Notes under the pieces: model-generated
Database searches by the model: none
What the model was told of the DNA's origin: nothing
The model's input: the letters and a program-made list of their open reading frames with translations, nothing else
DNA from: Gemella haemolysans ATCC 10379
GTDB lineage: Bacteria > Bacillota > Bacilli > Staphylococcales > Gemellaceae
Assembly: GCF_000173915.1 (NCBI RefSeq)
Contig: NZ_ACDZ02000014.1
Span: 496,001-560,000 of the forward strand
Reading direction: 5' to 3'
DNA: 64,000 bases
Part shown: positions 28,565-36,853 of the stretch, one piece after another
How the letters are laid out: every line of letters starts with the position of its first letter
Position numbering within the stretch: position 1 is the stretch's first letter
Translations under genes and position numbers: made by a program

Positions 28565-29965
28565 ATGAAATTAGATAAGATATTTATTATCTTAGGATTA
28601 ATAGTATACTCTTCATTAGCATTTTTTTTAGGAAATTATTCCTATAAATTATTGTTAGTATTTATTGGTATTAGTGCTCTTATATTTTTAATAACAAAAT
28701 TACATTTTGAGCCATTTTTATCAATATTAATAGTAGCTATTATTCTAGGATTATTTTTAGGACTTCCCGCTAATAAATTGATAGATTCTATAGAGAAGGG
28801 GACTGGATCTCTTCTAGGACATTTATCATTAATATTAGGTCTAGGAGCAATGTTTGGTAAAATATTGGAAGAATTAGGTGCAGTAGAGATTACGGCAAAG
28901 AAAATGATTAGTGTATTTGGACTTAAGAGAATCCAATTAGGCTTACTTATAGCTGGAATGTGTATAAGTTTTTCTTTATTCTTTGATGTAGCTTTTATTT
29001 TAGTAATTCCAATTATTCTTGCAGTAGCAAAGGAGTTAAAACTAGATAAAATATATTTAGCCCTTCCCGCAAGTATAGGGGTTCTAACTATTCATGCTTT
29101 ATTCCCACCACACCCTAGTCCGAGTATTATCACTAAAACATTCAATTTAAATATGGCCGAAGTATTTTACTATGGATTAATAGTCGCTATTCCTACAGCT
29201 TTTATTGGTGGTTTACTACTAACTAATTCTAATTTAGTAAAAACAAGAGTTAGTTCAGATACTAAAGAAAAGGATATAAGCGTTCTAAAGATTGAAAATC
29301 AAACTATGAGTACTTCTTTTGCTATCTTATTAATGTTATTACCAGTACTTTTAATTACAATTCCTACAATAGCTTTAGGTATACCTAATTTGTCAGAAAC
29401 AATAAAAGGTATCTTAACAATTATAAGTAATCCAGTTACTGCATTAATAATAAGTTTATTAATAGCTATTATTGAATTAATGATAGCAAAACATTTAAGA
29501 ATAAGAAGTATTGTTCCATTACTAAGCCAATCTCTTAAAACAATTGCAGTAGTGTTACTAATTAATGGTGCTGCAGGTGGTTTAAAACAAGTATTAGTTG
29601 ATTCTAAAGTTACTGATGAAATTGTTAGACTGACTAATGGTCTTAATCTATCACCAATTGTTATTAGTTTCCTAGTAGCTGCCATATTAAGAATATCATT
29701 AGGTAGTGCTACAATAGCTGCAATAACAACACTTGCTATTGTCGAACCACTAGTTGGTACTGTAAGTTACTCACCAGTATTTATAATGCTAAGCATCACA
29801 GCAGGAAGTATGTTCTGTTCACATGTGAATGATCCTGGATTTTGGTTATTTAAACAATATTTGAATTTAGATTTTAAAACTACATTTAAGACCTGGACAC
29901 TAGGAACAACAGTATCTTCTGTCATAGCGTTTATTATAATATTGTTTATAACATCGTTTGCATAA
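28565..29965 (+). CDS. GntP-family permease (gluconate/hydroxy-acid:H+ symporter)
   Basis: A 466-residue integral membrane protein with about 12-14 hydrophobic helices. GntP-family features include GSLLGHLSLILGLGAMFGKILEE, FFDVAFILVIPI, FPPHPSPS and the C-terminal FCSHVNDPGFWLFKQY. The family imports gluconate, related sugar acids or hydroxy acids. No gluconate kinase or dehydratase gene is adjacent, so the substrate cannot be assigned. AAGGAG precedes the ATG. It appears monocistronic. Confidence 0.88.
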   Translation: MKLDKIFIILGLIVYSSLAFFLGNYSYKLLLVFIGISALIFLITKLHFEPFLSILIVAIILGLFLGLPANKLIDSIEKGTGSLLGHLSLILGLGAMFGKILEELGAVEITAKKMISVFGLKRIQLGLLIAGMCISFSLFFDVAFILVIPIILAVAKELKLDKIYLALPASIGVLTIHALFPPHPSPSIITKTFNLNMAEVFYYGLIVAIPTAFIGGLLLTNSNLVKTRVSSDTKEKDISVLKIENQTMSTSFAILLMLLPVLLITIPTIALGIPNLSETIKGILTIISNPVTALIISLLIAIIELMIAKHLRIRSIVPLLSQSLKTIAVVLLINGAAGGLKQVLVDSKVTDEIVRLTNGLNLSPIVISFLVAAILRISLGSATIAAITTLAIVEPLVGTVSYSPVFIMLSITAGSMFCSHVNDPGFWLFKQYLNLDFKTTFKTWTLGTTVSSVIAFIIILFITSFA

Positions 29966-29994
29966 AGAAAATTTTTATAAATCAAAGTTTTTAC

Positions 29995-30023
29995 TTGATA
30001 TTTATGTTAAGGTATGTTATATT
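29995..30023 (+). promoter_or_regulatory. Promoter of rpmB
   Basis: TTGATA (29995-30000), a 17-base spacer ending in TGT, then TATATT (30018-30023). Confidence 0.75.
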
Positions 30024-30082
30024 ATTACTTGTGTATGTAGTAAATGTTATGAATAAACTATTTCCAAAAGGAGGATTAATTC

Positions 30083-30271
30083 ATGGCAAAAGTTTGTTAC
30101 GTAACTGGACGTAAAGCTCGTTCAGGAAATACTCGTTCACACGCAATGAACGCAAATAAAAGAAAATTCAAAGCTAATCTACAAAAAGTAACAATTTTAG
30201 TAGACGGACAACCTAAAAAAGTTTGGGTTTCTGCTAGAGCTTTAAAATCTGGAAAAGTTGAGCGTGTATAA
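30083..30271 (+). CDS. rpmB: 50S ribosomal protein L28
   Basis: A 62-residue ribosomal protein with the family pattern [19 protein letters not shown] and the C-terminal [17 protein letters not shown]. It lacks the zinc-binding CxxC pairs of the C+ paralogue type; only one cysteine is present. AAAGGAGG precedes the ATG. It is monocistronic, with its own promoter and terminator. Confidence 0.96.
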   Translation: MAKVCYVTGRKARSGNTRSHAMNANKRKFKANLQKVTILVDGQPKKVWVSARALKSGKVERV

Positions 30272-30287
30272 TTAAGCGATAAACTTT

Positions 30288-30318
30288 AAGCTATCTAAGG
30301 AAACTTAGATAGCTTTTT
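30288..30318 (+). terminator. Terminator after rpmB
   Basis: AAGCTATCTAAG, a GAAA-type loop, then CTTAGATAGCTT and T residues. Confidence 0.88.
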
Positions 30319-30645
30319 ACATTAATTTAATAAAAAATGATATAAAAATGAGAAAAATACCAAGAACAGGCATTTAAATCAATTCTGAGCGTTTTTAGTT
30401 CTTTTTGGTATAATTATACAAAAAATAATTTTAGGACGCTTATACGACGTTTAAATAGGTGATATTTTTTTATAGAGAGCAGAAAACAAAAAAACACAGT
30501 AATTAGTTTTAATATTAAGAAATACAATATACAATATCATATTTTGATACAAAATTAATTTAAAATAATAATACTTAAAAACTAATAGTAAGAATAACTA
30601 TTATAATAAAATTATAAGATTAAAATATTAGGGGACAAACATATA
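30319..30645. other. AT-rich non-coding stretch before xerS
   Basis: No frame longer than a few codons is credible on either strand. A 12-bp palindrome GTATAATTATAC (30408-30419), nearly extended to 24 bases by flanking T and A runs, overlaps an extended -10 (TGG-TATAAT, 30406-30414). This could be an orphan promoter for a small RNA, or a recombination or protein-binding site. No terminator or conserved RNA fold was recognised after it. Confidence 0.4.
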
Positions 30646-30674
30646 TTGAAAGAACCAGCCAAATATGTTATAAT
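30646..30674 (+). promoter_or_regulatory. Promoter of xerS
   Basis: TTGAAA (30646-30651), a 17-base spacer ending in TGT, then TATAAT (30669-30674). Confidence 0.8.
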
Positions 30675-30689
30675 ATAATTGTTCGTATA

Positions 30690-30706
30690 ATACATATTAT
30701 ATGTAT
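30690..30706. promoter_or_regulatory. Dyad near the predicted xerS transcription start
   Basis: ATACATA and TATGTAT flank a 3-base centre about 16 bases downstream of the -10. It may be an operator or a chance AT-rich dyad. Confidence 0.3.
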
Positions 30707-30740
30707 AATTTGTAAAATTAAGGAGAATGTAGTAATACCA

Positions 30741-31787
30741 ATGAATCAACGTGATTATTATAAACAAAAAATCAACAAAATACTTCCAGAGTTTCCTGAC
30801 TATATAGAAGATTTTATTGATACATATTATGACAATTTATCTCCGTTAACTTTGCACAGATATCTAGAAACCTATAAGAACTTTTTAAATTGGACTATCA
30901 GAGAAACTATATCTGATGCTGAACTTATAAAAGATGTCAGTCTTTCTACATTAGAAAATATTTCAAAAAAAGAAATGGAAAGTTATTTTAAGAGTCTATC
31001 TCGTGAACAAGTTAATGGTAAATACCGTAGTCAAACTACTATAAATAACTATAAAGCTGCTATGAGGTCACTTTATAAGTTCCTTACAGTAACGAGTGAA
31101 ACTGAGCAAGGTAAAGCTTATTTCGAAAGAAATGTTATGCTTAAAATCCCGATTAATCGTGTTAAAGAAACATTGTCTTCAAGATCAAAGAAAATATCAG
31201 AAAAGATATTTTTAGATTCTCAAGATGAAGAATTCTTACAGTATGTTGAATTTGAATATGAAAAGACTTTGTCTAATCACGGTAAATCATTTTTCTTAAG
31301 AGACAAAGCCAGGGATTTAGCTATACTAACACTATTTTTAAAGAGTGGTATTCGTGTTAACGAACTTGCTAATTTAAAAGTAAAAGACATAGACTTTCTA
31401 AATAGCGAAATTAATGTTATCAGAAAAGGAAATAAGGTAGATACAGTAATAATAACAAAATCTGCTTTAGATAGACTAAATGAATACATTACTTCCCTAT
31501 CTTTTAAACTTAATAGAGAAGATTATGTATTTATTAGTAAAAATAAAACAGGACTATCAATAAGAGCTATTCAAAAATTAGTAATGAAATATACAGATAC
31601 TTTTAATGTTCCAATGTCTCCTCATAAATTAAGACACAGTTACGGTACAAAACTAGCTTTAAAAACTAATGGTAATATACCAATAATTATGACTCAAATG
31701 GGACATTCTAACAGTGATACATCAATGCTATACATTAATGAATCAAAAAAGATTATTAAGCAAAATATTGATAAACTTGATGATTAG
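30741..31787 (+). CDS. xerS: Tyrosine recombinase XerS (chromosome dimer resolution)
   Basis: A 348-residue tyrosine recombinase resembling the single-protein XerS of streptococci rather than the XerC/XerD pair: SLSTLENISKKEMESYF, SQTTINNYKAAMRSLYKFLT and FLQYVEFEYEKTLSN are close to what I recall of XerS. Catalytic residues R205, H295, R298, H322 and Y331 are present in TPHKLRH-like and MGHSNSDTSMLYI contexts. In streptococci XerS works with FtsK at an asymmetric dif site next to its gene. ftsK lies 2.5 kb downstream here, and dif-like palindromes flank the gene. An integrase of an element is less likely, since no phage or transfer genes are near. Confidence 0.85.
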   Translation: MNQRDYYKQKINKILPEFPDYIEDFIDTYYDNLSPLTLHRYLETYKNFLNWTIRETISDAELIKDVSLSTLENISKKEMESYFKSLSREQVNGKYRSQTTINNYKAAMRSLYKFLTVTSETEQGKAYFERNVMLKIPINRVKETLSSRSKKISEKIFLDSQDEEFLQYVEFEYEKTLSNHGKSFFLRDKARDLAILTLFLKSGIRVNELANLKVKDIDFLNSEINVIRKGNKVDTVIITKSALDRLNEYITSLSFKLNREDYVFISKNKTGLSIRAIQKLVMKYTDTFNVPMSPHKLRHSYGTKLALKTNGNIPIIMTQMGHSNSDTSMLYINESKKIIKQNIDKLDD

Positions 31788-31789
31788 TA

Positions 31790-31818
31790 TTGAATTATAT
31801 CTTCTATTGAGGTAAAAT
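31790..31818 (+). promoter_or_regulatory. Promoter of the CBU_0592-like gene
   Basis: TTGAAT (31790-31795), a 17-base spacer and TAAAAT (31813-31818). Confidence 0.65.
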
Positions 31819-31849
31819 ATAAAAGTTACTAAAAATTAGGAGGTTAAAG

Positions 31850-32092
31850 ATGGGTATTATTGTACAAGTTTTAGGATCACTATTAATACTAATAGGATTT
31901 GTATTTAGTCAATTAGGAAAACTTAAGACAACTTCTCTTAACTATCTATTACTAAATGCCATTGGTGCTCTAATTTTAGGAATAGATGCATTTATCGGAA
32001 AACAATGGGGATTTGTTTTACTTGAAGGTGTTTGGTCAATAGTTGCAATTCAAGGATTATTTAAGTACTTCAATAAAAAAGAAGTAAAATAA
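31850..32092 (+). CDS. Small membrane protein, CBU_0592 family-like
   Basis: An 80-residue protein with about three hydrophobic helices. The pattern VLGSLLILIGFVFSQLGKL, LLLNAIGALILGIDAF and QWGFVLLEGVWSIVAI matches the small CBU_0592-like membrane family found across bacteria; the function is unknown. AGGAGGT precedes the ATG. It is the last plus-strand gene before orientation flips, and its terminator is the dif-like palindrome B. Confidence 0.75.
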   Translation: MGIIVQVLGSLLILIGFVFSQLGKLKTTSLNYLLLNAIGALILGIDAFIGKQWGFVLLEGVWSIVAIQGLFKYFNKKEVK

Positions 32093-32138
32093 AGATATAG
32101 TTTACATAAAGTTATTTATGTAAACTATATCTTTTTAT
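32091..32138. terminator. Bidirectional terminator at the convergence point
   Basis: A perfect 20-bp stem (32091-32110 with 32115-32134) around the loop GTTA, with T runs on the plus strand. It lies between convergent genes and overlaps the end of the GrpB-family gene. The stem contains the dif-like site B. Confidence 0.8.
32099..32126. repeat. dif-like 28-bp palindrome, site B
   Basis: Arms AGTTTACATAA and TTATGTAAACT are exact reverse complements around the 6-bp centre AGTTAT. The right arm equals, as I recall it, the XerD-side arm of Bacillus and Staphylococcus dif. The site sits exactly where coding strand switches. It is also part of a terminator hairpin, which could explain the symmetry alone. 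Confidence 0.5.
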
Positions 32139-32651
32139 AATATCTTTTATAAATTTTGTTTTTCCAGCAGTATAGCCTTCTCTATCATACTTATACGTTA
32201 GTTCTAAGTCTAATTTTAATCTTTCATATTGTTTTGCTATTTTTGGATTTTTTATTAAAACATCTCTAAATTTAACTTCTTCAATATCACCTTTTTTTCT
32301 TATGTGAAGATGGTAGACTTTAGTTTGAAAACCATCCTCCCCATATCCTTTAACTAGAAAAGCTCTATTGTCTTCTTTCCAACGTAGTTTCCATTCTACA
32401 TTCAGAATATCAATTATACTATCAAAGTCATTACTTTTATTGATTTCTAAAATTATATCTATTATATCCTTTGAATAAATATTTGGAATTGCTGTACTTC
32501 CTATGTGATATAAAGTTACTTTATATTGTTTAAGTATATCAAGTAAATTTATTTTTTCATCTTCATACGAAGTTATCCATTCGCTTTTATGTTTTACAAG
32601 TTTAATCGGGAATTTTCTTTTAAAATCCTTCTCTTTTAATAGTTTATTCAT
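32112..32651 (-). CDS. GrpB family (UPF0157) protein
   Basis: A 179-residue protein of the nucleotidyltransferase-like GrpB family, shown by the YHIGSTAIPNIYSKDIIDIIL motif, normally HIGSTAVPGLxAKPIIDI. YTAGKTKFI near the end is also typical. GAGAGGTG precedes the ATG. The role is unknown; relatives are often annotated as dephospho-CoA kinase-associated. It is the first gene of the minus-strand arm. Confidence 0.85.
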   Translation of the reverse strand: MNKLLKEKDFKRKFPIKLVKHKSEWITSYEDEKINLLDILKQYKVTLYHIGSTAIPNIYSKDIIDIILEINKSNDFDSIIDILNVEWKLRWKEDNRAFLVKGYGEDGFQTKVYHLHIRKKGDIEEVKFRDVLIKNPKIAKQYERLKLDLELTYKYDREGYTAGKTKFIKDIIKRYSLHK

Positions 32652-32666
32652 TTACAAAACACCTCT

Positions 32667-32714
32667 CAAAAAATAATAATGTTAGGATAGGATAACCCTA
32701 TCACTAACATTATT
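32667..32714 (-). terminator. Terminator after pgsA
   Basis: On the minus strand AATAATGTTAG and CTAACATTATT form a long stem with an inner GATAGG/CCTATC part, followed by ATTTTTT. It overlaps the last codons of pgsA. Confidence 0.8.
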
Positions 32715-33279
32715 TGAATACATGTAATGAATTTTTGAAATACTCGATTCCAGATAGTATCGTTAAAATTACTGATATCCACAATAGAATATAATCTAGT
32801 TTAAATCCTATAGTATTAAAAATAGGATTTCCTAATAATATAAGAATTATAGCAACTAACTGGCTAATAGTCTTTAATTTTCCTAGTATTCCTGCCGGAA
32901 TAACTTCACCCTTTTCAACAGCTAATAATCTAAGACCTGTTACTGCAAATTCTCTTGCAATTACCACAACTACCATCCAGCTGTGCATCAGTCCTAATTC
33001 CACCATTACTATAAATGCACTACCTACAAGAAGTTTATCAGCTAATGGGTCTAAAAATTTCCCCATATTGGTTACTAAATTATATTTTCTTGCTAAATAA
33101 CCATCTATAAAATCAGTAAATGATGCAAAAATAAATATTAATGCTGCTATAAAAATATTTAAGGATATGTCTCTTCCTCCTAGAATAGAAATACTTCCGC
33201 CCATATCAACTAGTAAAAAAACTATAAATACAGGTATTAATATTGTTCTAAATAATGTTATTTTATTTGGTAGATTCAT
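32710..33279 (-). CDS. pgsA: CDP-diacylglycerol--glycerol-3-phosphate 3-phosphatidyltransferase
   Basis: Makes phosphatidylglycerol phosphate, the committed step to phosphatidylglycerol and cardiolipin. The CDP-alcohol phosphotransferase signature is complete: D56, D59, G60, A63, R64, G73, D77 and D81 at the required spacing. The 189-residue protein has several membrane helices. In many Firmicutes pgsA lies between rodZ and cinA-recA downstream of ftsK. Here it stays near ftsK, but recA is 24 kb away. Confidence 0.95.
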   Translation of the reverse strand: MNLPNKITLFRTILIPVFIVFLLVDMGGSISILGGRDISLNIFIAALIFIFASFTDFIDGYLARKYNLVTNMGKFLDPLADKLLVGSAFIVMVELGLMHSWMVVVVIAREFAVTGLRLLAVEKGEVIPAGILGKLKTISQLVAIILILLGNPIFNTIGFKLDYILLWISVILTILSGIEYFKNSLHVFK

Positions 33280-33353
33280 TATTTTTACTTACCCTTCTAA
33301 CTTAAAGTATAAATTCAATTCATAATAATTATATCATATTCTATAATTTGCTA

Positions 33354-33392
33354 CAATAAAAAATACAGGATAAAACCAATTATCCTGTATTT
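33354..33392 (-). terminator. Terminator after the Ser/Thr/Pro-rich protein gene
   Basis: AAATACAGGATAA (33361-33373) pairs with 33380-33392. On the minus strand a T run follows. Confidence 0.8.
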
Positions 33393-33400
33393 CAAAAGTA

Positions 33401-34234
33401 TTATTCACCAGTACCTGAACTTACTGTAGCAGTCGATTCAGTAGGTGTAGCTTGCACTACTGGTGCTGCTGGTGTTTCTTGAACTGTACTAGAACCACTA
33501 CTAGTTGGTGTTTCATTAACTACTGTATTATTTGCTGGAGTACTTGGTCTACTAATATTAGCTCTTGAACTACTATTACTAGAAGAGTTACTGCTTGGTG
33601 TGTAGGTATTTGCAGGTTGTTGAGGAGCTGGTGATTCAGATGGTTCTGCTGTAGCTTGTGTTTGAGCCTGCGCTCCTTGTTGTTGAGATTGATTTGATTC
33701 TGTAGACTTAGGAGCTTCTATTACTGTTAAAGCATCTTTAATACTCTGTGCGATAGAATTGTAGTCTTCTTCTTTTTCAAATAAAACTGATTTTTCTTTT
33801 TCAAAAGTAGATTGTAATTCGTTTAATTCTTTTTTCACAGAATCTACTTTCCCATTATTTTTTTTATCTTCATCGTTTAATGATGCATTTCTGATTTTAT
33901 CCTTAACAACGTTAATTAGTTTTTCACGCATATTTTTAATTGCATCATTATACTCACTATTAAGCTTATCTTTATTCTCTTTTGCTACATCGCCCTTTTT
34001 ATCAACAAGTAATTTAAATATTTCAATTTTTTTATTTAAATCATTCTCTTTATCAAATTTAGAAACTGTATCCTTAATAAATTTTTCTAATTTAGGATCT
34101 TCTTTTTTATTTTCAACTTTTGGTTTATTACTATTCATTGCTTGTTGCTTTTGATAAGCATAAGCAGATAATCCAATAACTGCTAAAATTACTATAGTTA
34201 GTAATCCTATTAATAATTTACTATTTTTTTTCAC
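33401..34234 (-). CDS. Unrecognised membrane-anchored protein with Ser/Thr/Pro/Gln-rich tail
   Basis: I do not recognise this 277-residue protein. A short basic N-terminus and one hydrophobic helix (about 8-27) suggest a signal anchor. Residues 35-175 are Lys/Glu-rich and probably helical or coiled-coil. Residues 176-277 are low-complexity Ser/Thr/Pro/Gln/Ala with no LPXTG motif or lipobox. The start is GTG behind AGAGGTG. It occupies the place where rodZ-like genes lie between ftsK and pgsA in bacilli and has the same one-helix topology, but the helix-turn-helix domain of RodZ is absent. It may be an exported wall-associated protein. Confidence 0.7.
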   Translation of the reverse strand: MKKNSKLLIGLLTIVILAVIGLSAYAYQKQQAMNSNKPKVENKKEDPKLEKFIKDTVSKFDKENDLNKKIEIFKLLVDKKGDVAKENKDKLNSEYNDAIKNMREKLINVVKDKIRNASLNDEDKKNNGKVDSVKKELNELQSTFEKEKSVLFEKEEDYNSIAQSIKDALTVIEAPKSTESNQSQQQGAQAQTQATAEPSESPAPQQPANTYTPSSNSSSNSSSRANISRPSTPANNTVVNETPTSSGSSTVQETPAAPVVQATPTESTATVSSGTGE

Positions 34235-34261
34235 TTTTATTCACCTCTAATTTATCTTTAT

Positions 34262-34289
34262 GGTTTACATAATATATTTTACGTAAACT
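34262..34289. repeat. dif-like 28-bp palindrome, site C
   Basis: Arms GGTTTACATAA and TTACGTAAACT flank TATATT. The reverse complement has the same two arms as site A, with a different centre (AATATA versus ATATAA). It lies 16 bases after the ftsK stop, without a T run on the minus strand. A further half-site, ATGTAAACAT, follows at 34295-34304. Confidence 0.5.
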
Positions 34290-34305
34290 ATATCATGTAA
34301 ACATT

Positions 34306-36627
34306 TTATTCGTAATCTTCTGCATATTCTTTTTCTAGAAATACTTTTCTTGGTTTACTTCCATCTACAGGTCCAATATATCCATCTTCCTCAAGCATAT
34401 CTATTATTCTTGCTGCTCTATTATAACCAATTTTAAATCTTCTTTGCAATAACGAAGCTGAAGCTTTTTGAGTTTTAGCTATAAATAATAGTACCTCTTT
34501 GTATAATGGATCTACATCTTCAGCAGATGAGCCTCCATTTTGTGAACTTACCTCACTTGGAGTCATATTTGGATCATATTGTGCTTCAGACTGACTTTTA
34601 ACAAAATCAACCACTTTTTCTACTTCTTCATCGGATAAGAAAGCTCCTTGTACACGTACCGGTTTACTTGAATCAGCTGATAAGTAAAGCATATCCCCTT
34701 TACCTAGTAGTGTTTCTGCACCTGATTTATCAAGGATAGTTCTTGAATCAATGCTAGAACTTACAGCAAATGCAATTCTCGATGGAATATTAGTTTTAAT
34801 AACTCCTGTAATAACGTCAACCGATGGCCTTTGAGTTGCTATTATCATATGTATACCAGCTGCTCTTGCTTTTTGTGCTATTCGAGCAATTGATTCTTCT
34901 ACTTCTTTTGAAGAAACCATCATTAAATCAGCTAACTCATCTATAATAACTACTATATATGGTAGTTCTTTATAGTCTGGATCTTTTGCAGCTATCTTAT
35001 TATAACCTTCCATATTTCTAACTCGAGCTCTTGCAAATTCTCTATATCTGTTTTCCATTTCAAGAACCACTTTATGAAGAACATCGGCTGCTTTTACTGG
35101 ATCTGTAACAACAGAAGTAAGTAAGTGTGGTATACCATCATAAATTGATAGTTCAACCATCTTAGGATCTATCATTATCAGTTTAACCTTATCTGGTTTA
35201 TTTTTTAATAATATACTTGTAATTATCGTATTTACACAAACTGACTTACCACTTCCTGTAGAACCTGCTATTAATAAGTGAGGAGTTTTATCAATTCTAG
35301 TGAAAATTGATTCACCGGATACATCTTTACCTAATGCAACAGACAGTGGTGAATTATCTTCATCATTAACAAAAACCTCTTTCATCGTTACTAGCTCATT
35401 TACCGTATTAGGTATTTCTATACCTATCAATGATTTACCGGGAATTGGTGCTTCAATACGCACATCCTTAGCTGCTAGATTTAGTGCTATATCATTACTC
35501 AAGTTTACTATCTTACTAACCTTAGTTCCTGGGGTTGGTAAGATTTGGAACTGTGTAATTGATGGTCCTACTATTGCTTTGACAATCTTAACCTCAATAC
35601 CGAAGTTATTAAATGTACTTTGAAGAATTTTTGATTTCTCTACTACGTCACCTTTAGTAATAGTTTGCTTCTTAACTGGGTTATTAAGTAGTGTAACTGG
35701 TGGAAGTTGATAATTATCATATGACTCTTCCGAAACTATTTCATTAACTGTTTCATCTTCTACAGTAATATGTTCTTTATTTAATTTAGTCTGTTTTCTA
35801 GAAGGACGTTGTACAATTTCCTCATCATAGAATTCATCATCTTCTTTGAATTCTCTTATATCAACAACTAAATCTTTATCTTTAATTTTATTATATCTCT
35901 GTTCATTAGAGTTTTCTCTATTAATATTAGACGAATTATATTCGTCATAGATAATATCATCCTCTTCTTGGTAATCGTCTAAAGTATCTTCTATATACTC
36001 ATTTTTATCAAATGCATTAACTATATGATGTTTAATCCTTAAGACTAACTCCCTATGATTAATATTAAAATATAAAAATATAACTGTTATTATAGCTGAT
36101 ATTATTACCAATAATGAACCATAATAAGATAATAAATAAATTAAGAATTTAACAGGATAATATGATAATAATCCTCCACCATATGAACTAACTCTATTAT
36201 TGTAAATATCATTAAAACCTAATAAATTATTATCACTATTACCAATGTAAATTAACTGAAATAGAAAATCTACTAAAATTAATAATACTACTATAATTGC
36301 TGGAGTTTTTAGCTTTTTATTCATAATATAATATATTGGCGTTGCAACTATTATTATATAGATAAGATAACTAAAACTTCCGAATAAATATTTAAAAAAT
36401 GCATCAAAAAATCTACCAATAAATCCCATTTGTAAAACAGCTAAAATTACTATAAGAACAGAAATTACAAAATATAATCCACGATAGGCTTCTTTAGACA
36501 AAACGGGAATAACATTTTTCTTTGGACTTTTCTTTACACTTGTATTTTTACCACTTACCTTAGTGGTTTTCTTGTTTTTATTAGTTTTACTTGTTTTTTT
36601 TGTGCTTTTTGTCTTTTTATTGCTCAA
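34306..36627 (-). CDS. ftsK: DNA translocase FtsK/SpoIIIE
   Basis: Septum-anchored motor that pumps chromosome ends and activates Xer recombination at dif. A Lys/Thr-rich N-terminus precedes four or so membrane helices (about 45-195) and an acidic linker. The RecA-like motor has Walker A GSTGSGKS near 455 and a Walker B region ending in IDELADLM. The C-terminal gamma winged helix (QRRFKIGYNRAARIID) would read oriented DNA signals. The 773-residue length is normal. It ends the ybeY-to-ftsK gene run and lies 2.5 kb from xerS. Confidence 0.96.
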   Translation of the reverse strand: MSNKKTKSTKKTSKTNKNKKTTKVSGKNTSVKKSPKKNVIPVLSKEAYRGLYFVISVLIVILAVLQMGFIGRFFDAFFKYLFGSFSYLIYIIIVATPIYYIMNKKLKTPAIIVVLLILVDFLFQLIYIGNSDNNLLGFNDIYNNRVSSYGGGLLSYYPVKFLIYLLSYYGSLLVIISAIITVIFLYFNINHRELVLRIKHHIVNAFDKNEYIEDTLDDYQEEDDIIYDEYNSSNINRENSNEQRYNKIKDKDLVVDIREFKEDDEFYDEEIVQRPSRKQTKLNKEHITVEDETVNEIVSEESYDNYQLPPVTLLNNPVKKQTITKGDVVEKSKILQSTFNNFGIEVKIVKAIVGPSITQFQILPTPGTKVSKIVNLSNDIALNLAAKDVRIEAPIPGKSLIGIEIPNTVNELVTMKEVFVNDEDNSPLSVALGKDVSGESIFTRIDKTPHLLIAGSTGSGKSVCVNTIITSILLKNKPDKVKLIMIDPKMVELSIYDGIPHLLTSVVTDPVKAADVLHKVVLEMENRYREFARARVRNMEGYNKIAAKDPDYKELPYIVVIIDELADLMMVSSKEVEESIARIAQKARAAGIHMIIATQRPSVDVITGVIKTNIPSRIAFAVSSSIDSRTILDKSGAETLLGKGDMLYLSADSSKPVRVQGAFLSDEEVEKVVDFVKSQSEAQYDPNMTPSEVSSQNGGSSAEDVDPLYKEVLLFIAKTQKASASLLQRRFKIGYNRAARIIDMLEEDGYIGPVDGSKPRKVFLEKEYAEDYE

Positions 36628-36640
36628 TCTTCTCTCCTTT

Positions 36641-36853
36641 CTAGTCTTCTTCTACAAAAACTGCCTCAGTAGGGCAATTAATTTTTGCTTCTAAAACTAA
36701 ACTACGATACTTTTCAGCAACTTCCTCAGTCATCTTATTATCGTCGATAATGCAATACGCTATTCCGTCTTCGTCATAATCATATACATCAGGGCATATC
36801 GCATTGCAATTACCACAGGCAATACAATCTTCTCGTATTATTTTAGTTTTCAT
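36641..36853 (-). CDS. fer: Ferredoxin, [4Fe-4S] type
   Basis: A 70-residue electron carrier related to Bacillus Fer. Cluster ligands are C10, C13, C16 and the distal C60 (NCPTEAV). C20, followed by Pro, makes a fuller CxxCxxCxxxCP motif, but the second half of a two-cluster ferredoxin is missing, so one cluster is expected. The acidic centre YDYDEDGIAY is typical. Its start overlaps the end of rdgB by 11 bases; ftsK follows after 13 bases. Confidence 0.9.
   Translation of the reverse strand: MKTKIIREDCIACGNCNAICPDVYDYDEDGIAYCIIDDNKMTEEVAEKYRSLVLEAKINCPTEAVFVEED

Noticed and set aside
34262-34289. BirA (biotin repressor) operator reading of the GTTTAC/GTAAAC sites
   Set aside because: BirA sites have the half-sites in the opposite order (TTGTAAACC, spacer, GGTTTACAA) and a longer spacer; no biotin genes are near.
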